Positions 15,716 to 24,700 of a DNA stretch of 64,000 nucleotides are shown one piece after another (the first letter of the stretch is position 1; each line of letters starts with the position of its first letter). The stretch covers positions 29,346-93,345 of the forward strand of contig CBDUYN010000019.1 in NCBI GenBank assembly GCA_965371445.1. Reading direction: 5' to 3'. The notes beneath the pieces were generated by a model. It was given only the letters and a program-made list of their open reading frames with translations, searched no databases and was not told the DNA's origin. The DNA comes from DASWIG01 sp965371445 (GTDB taxonomy: Bacteria > Acidobacteriota > Thermoanaerobaculia > Multivoradales > J023). The position numbers were made by a program, and so were the translations under genes.

Positions 15716-18700
15716 CGTCACGCGCCGCTCTCACCTGCCCAGGAACGCCTCTGGTTTCTTCAACAGCTCGCGCCCGAAAGTCGCGCCTATCACCTGCCGG
15801 CGGCCCGGGTCCTGCGCGGCCGGCTCGACCGGGGGGCCCTGGAGCGTGCCCTGGACCAGATCCTGCGCCGCCACGACGTCCTGCGGGCCACCTTCACGAC
15901 CGTCGACGATCGTCCCTGCCAGGTCGTCGCACCGCCGCGGCAGCTGCGGGAGCTACCGCTCGTCGACCTGAGCGGCCTGGCCGCCGCGCGCCGCGAAGAC
16001 GAAGCCCGGCGACTCCTGCGGATCGAGGCCGACCGGCCCTTCGACCTCGCGCTCGGCCCGCCGGCGCGCTTCCTGCTGCTGCGCCTCGCCAGCGCCGAGC
16101 ACGTCTTCTTCCGTAGCTTCCACCATGTCGTCGTCGACGCCTGGTCCCAGGGAATCTGGCGCCGGGAGCTGACAAGCCTCTACGCCGCCTACGCCGCGCG
16201 CCGCCAGGCGGCGCTGCCGGAGCTTGCCCTCCAGTACGACAGCTTCGCGGCACGCCAGCGGCACGAGCTACGCGGCGAGAAGCTCGACGAGCTCGTCGCC
16301 TGGTGGCGCGACGAGCTCGAAGGGATCACCGCGCTGGAGCTCGCGACCGACCGGAAGCGGCCGGCGGTTCCCGGCTACCGGGGCGCCGGGCACGGCTTCC
16401 GGGTGGGCGAGCGGCTCACCGGCGTGCTGCGCGGCCTGGGCCGCGGCGAGGGTGCCACGCTTTACATGACGCTTCTGGCGGCGCTGATGGTGCTTCTCCA
16501 CCGCTGGAGTGGCCAGGACGACGTCGCCGTCGGCTCGCCGGTCGCCGGCCGTCATCCTGCCGGGGTCGAGGGTCTGATCGGCTTTTTCGTCAACACCCTG
16601 GTGCTGCGCGGCCGGCCCTGTGGCCGGTTGCGCTTTCGAGACCTCCTGCGGCAGGTCCGCAAGAGCTGCCTGGCGGCCTACGCGCACCAGGAGCTGCCGT
16701 TCGAGAAGCTCGTCGAGGCGCTCGTGCCGGAGCGTGACCTGGCACGCTCGCCGCTCTTTCAGGTGCTTTTGGTCCTGCACGACGCGCCGGCCGAAGCGAT
16801 GGCCCTGCCGGGTCTCACCCTGTCGTCTTTTGAGCTCGGCGTTCACCGCGCGCCCTTCGACCTGACGCTGGCCCTCTCCGAGGAGGATGGCGTCCTCGCC
16901 GGCCTCTTGAGCTACGACACCGACCTCTTCCACCCGACGACGGCGGCGCGGCTCGCCCGTTCCTACGAGATCCTCCTGGCCGGCGCCGCCGAGGATCCGG
17001 AGCGGGAGCTGGCGAGCCTGCCCCTGCTGGACGTGGCCGAGCGCCACCAGCTGCTGCTGGAGTGGAACGACACGGCGCTTGCCTCGGGCGGCGCTGCCTC
17101 GGCCAGCGGGACGGTAGTCGACGCTTTCGAGCGCCAGGCGGCGGCGACGCCCGAGGCGGTGGCGGCGGTCTTCGACGAAGAGCGCTTGAGCTACCATGAG
17201 CTCGACGAGCGGGCCGGCCGGCTGGCCGCCGAGCTCCACCGACGCGGTGTCGGACGCGACGACCGGGTCGGACTCTTCGTCGAGCGCTCGCTCGCCATGG
17301 CGGTGGCCGTCGTGGGGGTCTTGAAGGCGGGCGCGGCATACGTGCCCCTCGATCCGTCCTATCCGCGGGAGCGGCTCGCCTTCATGATCGAGGAGATCGA
17401 GGGGGCCGTGTTGCTGACCCAGGAGGCTTTGACGACTTGCCTCGAGGAGCTCTCGGGCGACACCCCGGCGCCGAGACCGGTGAGGCCGGATCCGGAGAGC
17501 CTCGCCTACGTCATCTACACCTCGGGATCGACGGGACGGCCGAAGGGGATCGCCCTCGGCCACCGCGCGCTCTGGAACCTGGTCGCCTGGCACCTGGAGC
17601 ACCTGTTGTCGGCAGCGCGTACGCTGCAATACGCCTCGCTCGCCTTCGACGCCAGCTTCCACGAGATGTTCGCGGCCTGGTGCTCCGGAGGCACGGTCTA
17701 CCTGGTGGCGGAGGAGATGCGGCGCGACATGGCGGCGCTCGCCCGCTTCCTCGCCGCGGAGCGGATCGAAAAAGCGATCTTGCCGGTCGTCGTGCTCCAG
17801 CGTCTGGCCGAGGAGATCCTGGAGAGCGGGCTCGATCTGGGGGCGCTGCGCGAGCTAGTGACCACCGGCGAGCAGCTCCACGTCACGGCGGCGGTGGTAG
17901 AGCTTTTCCAGCGCTTCCCGCAGGTCGCCTTCCACAACCACTACGGCCCGTCCGAGACCCACGTGGTGACCGCGCTGCGGCTCGCCGGCGATCCCCGCGG
18001 CTGGCCGTCGCATCCGCCGATCGGACGCCCGATCGCCGCAACCGAAATCTATCTGCTGGAGCGCCGTGGCTCGCCGGCGGGGCTCGGCCAGGTGGGCGAG
18101 CTCCTGGTCGGCGGCGTGTCGCTGGCCCGAGGCTACCTCGACCGGCCGGGGAGGACCGCGGAATGGTTCGTGCCCGACCCGTTCGGCGACCGCCCCGGGG
18201 GTCGGCTCTACCGTACGGGTGACCACGCCCGCCACCTCGGCGACGGCCGGATCGAGTTTCTGGGACGGATCGACCTGCAGGTGAAGATTCGCGGCTTCCG
18301 GGTCGAGCCGGAGGAGGTCGAAGCGGTGCTCGCCCGTCATCCCGGGGTGCGGGAAGCGGCGGTCGTCGTGCGTGGCGGCGGCGCGGCGTCCGGGGCCTCG
18401 GAAGGGCTCTTCCTGGCCGGCTTTTACGTCGCCGAGGGCGATGGCCCGGCACCACCCGCCGCGGCGCTCAGGAGCTTCCTGGCCGACCGGCTGCCGGAGC
18501 CCATGGTGCCCCGCCTCTTCGAGGAGCTCGAGGCGCTGCCCCTCTCGCCCACCGGCAAGCTCGACCGGGCAGCGCTCGGCCGGCGCGTCCTGCCCGCGGC
18601 GGCGGGCTCGCCGTCGTCGCGGCCGCGCTCGGCGGTCGAGGAGATCCTGCTGGCGATTTGGGAAGACGTCCTCGGGCGCTCACCCCTGGGTGTAAACGAC

Positions 18701-21700
18701 CATTTCTTCGAGCTCGGGGGGCATTCGCTGCTCGCCACCCAGGTGGTGTCGCGCACGCGGCGGGCCCTGGGTGTGGAGCTGCCTCTGCGTCGGCTCTTCG
18801 AGAAACCGACGGTCGCCGAGCTGGCCGACGACGTCGTCCAACAGCGGGCCGCGTCTTTGGGCAGGAGCGCGCCGCCGATCGTGCCGGTCGAGCGGGGTCC
18901 TGAGGTGCCGCTGTCGTTCGCCCAGCAACGCTTGTGGTTTCTGCAACAGCTGATGCCGTCGAGCTCGGTCTACAACATGCCAGGCGCCCAGCGACTCCTG
19001 GGACGTCTCAACGTTGCGGCGCTCGACGGCGCGCTGGGGGAGATCGTGCGCCGGCACGAGGCGCTCAGGACACGCTTTCCGGCAACCGACGGACGGCCCC
19101 GCCAGGAGATCGCGACCGCCGGAACGTGGGTTCTGCCGCTCGTCGACCTGACGTCGCTACCGCAGGAACGTCGTCCGGGTGAGGCCTGCCGTCGCCTGGC
19201 GGCGGAAAGGCGGCGGCCGTTCCAGCTGGCGGTGGAGCTGCCACTGCGCTCGCACCTGTGGCGGCTCACCGCAGAGGAGCACGTGCTCTTCGTCAACATC
19301 CACCACATCGCCTCAGACGGTTGGTCGCAAGGGATCTTCGACCGGGAGCTGACGGTGCTCTACGAAGCCTTCGTCGAGGGCGCACCGTCGCCGCTGTCGG
19401 AGCCGGGCGTCCAGTATGCGGACTTTGCGGCATGGCAACACGAGTGGCTGCGCGGGGAAAGACTCAAAACCCACCTCGGGTACTGGCGAGAGCACCTCGC
19501 GGGTCTGCCGGTCCTGGAGCTGCCGACGGACCGGCCCCGGCCGGCGGCGCTGACGCATCGAGGCGCGACGCTCCAGCTGGTGCTCCCGGAGGAGCTCAGC
19601 GAAGGGCTGAAGCGGCTGAGCATAGACAGCGGCACGTCGCTTTTCATGACGCTGCTGGCCGGTTTCTTGACACTACTGCGTCGGCTGACGGCTCAAGGCG
19701 ACCTCGCGGTCGGAATACCGATCGCCAGTCGCCATTATCCGGAGGTCGAGGAGCTGATCGGCCTCTTTGTCAACACGCTGGTCTTACGCGGCGACTTCTC
19801 GTGGGAATCCGCCGAGGAGAATCCATCCTTCGGCGAGCTTCTAAGCCGCGTGAGAGAGTGGTGCTTGGAGGCTTATGACCACCAAGACGTACCGTTTGAG
19901 AAGCTGGTCGAGGAGTTGGATCCCCAACGCAGCCGCAGCCACATGCCGCTGGTTCAGGTGATCTTCCAGCACATCGTGGCGCGGGCGCCCGTGGGGCTTC
20001 CAGGGCTGAGGCTCAGCCCGCTGGGCGTCGCAAACCAGACGGCGAAGCTCGACCTGGTGGTCAACATGATCGACACACCCGAGGGCCTGGTCGGTCAATG
20101 GCAATACAGCCTTGACCTTTTCGACGCCACGACCATCGGCCGGATGAAGGGGCACTTCGCTGTCCTCCTGGCCGCCTCCGTCGCCGATCCGGCACGGCTG
20201 GTCCCTGAGCTGCCGCTGCTGAGCGCGGCCGAGGCGCATCAATTGCTCGCCGAATGGAACGTGGTGACTCCGGTGCCGCCGCCGACCACGCTTCACGCTC
20301 TTTTTGCGGCACGTGCCGCCGAGCGCTCCGCGGCCACGGCCGTGGCCTTCGGGAACGAACGGCTGAGCTACGGCGAGCTCGACCGCCGGGCCAACCAGCT
20401 GGCGCATCACCTCCGAGGTCTCGGAGTCGGGCGGGAAACCCTGGTCGGTCTTTTCCTGGAACGTTCCCCCGAGATGGTGACGGCGATCCTCGGTGTGCTC
20501 AAGGCCGGCGGCGCCTACGTACCTCTGGACCCGGTTTATCCCAGGGAGCGGATCGCGTTCCTGCTCGAAGATGCCCGCGTACCGATCGTGATCACCCAAG
20601 AGCAGCTGCTGGAAAGCCTCCCCGGGCACAGCGCCGCAGTCCTTTGTATCGACGGCGAGTGGGAGCGGATCCGCCGGGCGCCGGCGGCAGCGCCCCGCGT
20701 CGAAGGATCGCCCGGCGAGCTCGCCTACGTGATCTATACCTCGGGCTCGACGGGAAAACCCAAAGGCGTCGGGGTGCCCCACGCTCAAGTGGTACGGCTG
20801 CTCACTTCGACCGCTGCCCGGTTCCACTTTGACTCCTCTGACACCTGGACGCTGTTTCACTCCTTCGCCTTCGATTTCTCGGTGTGGGAGTTATGGGGCG
20901 CTCTGGCCTTCGGCGGCCGTCTGGAAGTGGTGCCGTACTGGACGAGTCGCTCGCCGGAAGCTTTCTATGAGCTGGTGACCCAGGCCGGAGTGACCGTGCT
21001 GAATCAGACACCGTCGGCTTTCCAGCAGTTCATGCGCGTCGACGAGGCCACGCGCGGCGGCGAGGGGCCGCTCGATCTGCGGCTGGTGATCTTCGGCGGC
21101 GAGACGCTCGAGCTGGCGAGCCTCGCCCCCTGGTTCGCGCGCCACGGCGACGAGCGCCCACAACTGGTCAACATGTACGGCATCACGGAGACCACCGTGC
21201 ACGTCACCTGCCGTCCACTCGTCCGAGCCGACCTTGAGGGGATGCCGGGGGCGCCTGAGCCAAGACCGGGCAGTGTGATCGGCCGGAGGATTTCCGACGT
21301 TTCACTCTACGTGCTCGATCAGCACCGCCAGCCGGTACCGATCGGGATCCCGGGAGAGGTCTACGTAGGTGGAGCCGGCGTCGCCCGTGGGTATCTGAAC
21401 CGTCGTTCTCTCACTGCCGAACGCTTCGTCCCCGATCCCTTCAGCGATCTCCCGGGAGGCCGGCCCGCGCAAGACCCGGCCCCCGGCACACGGCTCTACA
21501 AGACGGGGGATCTGGCACGCCTGCGTCCCGACGGTGATCTCGAGTACCTGAGACGGATCGATCATCAGGTCAAGATCCGCGGCTTCCGCGTCGAGCTCGG
21601 GGAGGTCGAGGAGAACCTGCTGCGGCATCCTGCGGTGGGCGAAGCGGTGGTGGTGACGCGCGGCGAGCGCCCCGAAGAGATGGCTCTGGTGGCCTATGTG

Positions 21701-24700
21701 GTGACCACCGCCGGCGGGGATGAACCCACACTGAGCAAGCTGCGGTCTTTTCTGGCCGGTTTCCTACCCCAGTACATGTTGCCGTCGGGCCTGGTGGTGC
21801 TCGACTTCCTACCGCTTACCGCCCATGGCAAAGTCGATCGACACGCTTTACCAACGCCGAGCAAGGTACCGTCCGAGATCTCCGGCGAGTACCTGGCACC
21901 GCGCAACGAGATGGAGCGTTTTCTAACCGGGCTGTGGCGCGAGATGCTCGGAGTCGATCCTCAGATTCCCATCGGTGTCCACGACAACTTCTTCGCGCTC
22001 GGTGGCAACTCGATCCGCGGCGCCATGATGGTCAACCGGCTACAGCAGAAGCTCGGCGAGATCGTCCAGGTGGTGACCATCTTCGACGCCCCGACCATCG
22101 CCGAGCTCGGTCGCTATCTCGTCGAGCAGCATCCGCAAGCCACGCAGCGGCTTTTCGGTGAGAAGCCGCCCGGCGATCAAGCCGGGGACAGATCGGCGTA
22201 TCAAGTGGTGGATGCACAGCGGGTGGCCGAGATGCGGGCCCTCATCCCATCCCGGCCGTTCCGCGAGCCGGGCCCCAAGAACCGACCGGCGATTTTCTTG
22301 CTGGCACCGCCGCGTTCGGGTACGACGCTCTTGCGAGTTATGCTCGGTGGTCACCCGGCGCTTTTTGCGCCGCCCGAGCTCGAGCTTTTGTCCTTCCACA
22401 CCCTGGCGCAACGGCGAGCTCGGTTCACTGGCCGTGACAGCTTCTGGCTCGAAGGGTTGACACGCGCGGTGATGGAGATTCATGGCTGTGACGCCCAAGA
22501 GGCGAGGCACATCGTCGAGCGGTGCGAGGCCGAGGGTCTTACCTCGCAGGCTCTCTACGGCCGCCTCCAAAGCTGGCTCGGCGAGCGCCGGCTAGTCGAC
22601 AAGACGCCGTCGTACGCCCTCGACCTGGAGATTCTGAAGCGCGCTGAGGCCTGCTTCGAGAATGCACTCTACATCCATCTCGTCCGCCAACCCTACGGCA
22701 TGATCCGCTCGTTCGAGGAGGCAAAGCTGGACCAGATCTTTTTCCGGACGGAGCATCCCTTCGAGCGCCGCGAGCTGGCCGAGCTCATCTGGCTGGTCAG
22801 TCAGGAAAACATCTTACGTTTTTTCGAGAAGATCCCGGACTCGCGGCGATTCCGCATCTCTTTCGAGGAGCTGGTGAGCGATCCGCAGCCGGTCATGCAA
22901 CGTCTCTGCGCATTCCTCCAGCTAGAATTCGATCCGGGCATGGTGGACCCCTACAAGGAGCGCTCAACGCGCATGAGCGACGGCTTGCACGCCCAGTCGC
23001 GCATGCTCGGCGACGTGAAATTCCACCAGCACGAACGAATCGACGCGAGCGTCGCGGAGCGCTGGAAGGCACACTATGAGGAAGACTTCCTGGGCCGGGT
23101 GACCTGGGACGTCGCGGTCTCTCTGGGTTACCCTCGATCCGCGCCGCAGGCCGCCCAGGTCGCGGTTCCCGGCGCCCCGTCACCGCGGCGGCCGGAGTCC
23201 GGAGCGCCGCCGCTGTCGTTCGCCCAAGAGCGTTTGTGGTTTCTCCAGCAGCTGACAGCGGACAGCGCGGCCTACAACATACCTGTTGCCCAGCGTCTGG
23301 TGGGCCACCTCGACGTCGCGGCGCTCTCCTGCGCCCTGGGGGAGGTCGTGCGCCGTCATGAGGCGCTGCGGACACTCTTTCCGGCGCCCGACGGGCGGCC
23401 CTGCCAAATCATCGCCGGCGCCGGGCCGTGGGTCCTGCCGCTCGTCGACGTGACGGCGTTGCCGCAGGAACGTCGCCTGGACGAGACACGCTGCCGCCTG
23501 ACGGCGGAAGCGCGGCGGCCGTTCCGGCTGGCGGCGGAGCTGCCGCTGCGCTCGCACCTGTGGCGCCTCGCGGCGGAGGAGCACGTGCTTTTCGTCAACA
23601 CGCACCACATCGCCTCCGACGGCTGGTCCCAGGGGATCTTCAACCGGGAGTGGACGGTGCTCTACGAGGCTTTCGTGCGGGGAGCGCCATCGCCGTTGCC
23701 GGAGCCAGGCGTCCAGTATGCGGATTTTGCGGTGTGGCAACGCGAGTGGCTACGCGGCAAGGTGCTGGAGACCCAACTCGCCTACTGGCGTCGGCAGCTC
23801 GACGACTTTCAAGTCTTGGAGCTGCCGACGGACCGGCCGCGTCCGGCGGTCAGGACCGATACCGGGGCGAGCTTGTCGCTGGCGCTTCCCGAGGAGCCAA
23901 GCCGCTGGCTCCGGCAGCTGAGCATCGAGGTGGGCGCTTCGCTTTTCATGACCCTTCTCTCAGCCTTCATGGCGCTGCTCTACCGCCTGACGGGCCAGAC
24001 CGACCTTGCCGTCGGGTCGCCGATCGCCAACCGCCGGTACGAAGAGATCGAAGGTCTGATCGGCTTTTTCGTCAACACCCTGGTCCTGCGGAGCCGGCCG
24101 GAGCCGCGGCAGTCGTTTGGAGATCTTCTGGCCCGGGTGCGGGAGCTGTGCCTGGAGGCCTACCTGCACCAGGACCTGCCGTTCGAGAAGCTGGTCGAAG
24201 AGCTCGACCCGGAACGCGACCAGGCGCGTTCGCCGCTTTTCCAGGTGATGTTCACGGTTCAAAACGCCCCGGCGAAGGTGATGAGGATGCCGGGCATTGA
24301 GGATTCACCGTTCGCCCTCAGTTGGGGGGGTTCACGTTTCGACCTCGAAGTCTCGCTCTTCGAGGCAAAAGGACGCATTCGGGGCTCGATCGGCTACAAC
24401 GCTGACCTTTTCCACGCGACGACGGTCGCGCGGCTCGTTCGCCATTACGAGACGCTCCTTGCCGAGCTTGGCGAGCACCCGGAGCGCCGGCTGGGGAGTC
24501 TGTCGCTCCTTGCCGCTGCCGAGCGCCAGCAGCTGCTCCTGGAGTGGAACGACACCGCCGCTCAGGGCGCGGCCGGACCCTTGGTGTCCAGGATCGAGAT
24601 ACAGACCCGGCGGACGCCGGGCGCGGTGGCAGCTACCGATCGAACGAGTCAATTGAGCTACGGCGAGCTCGACGCCCGGTCCAGCCGGCTGGCGCACCGG

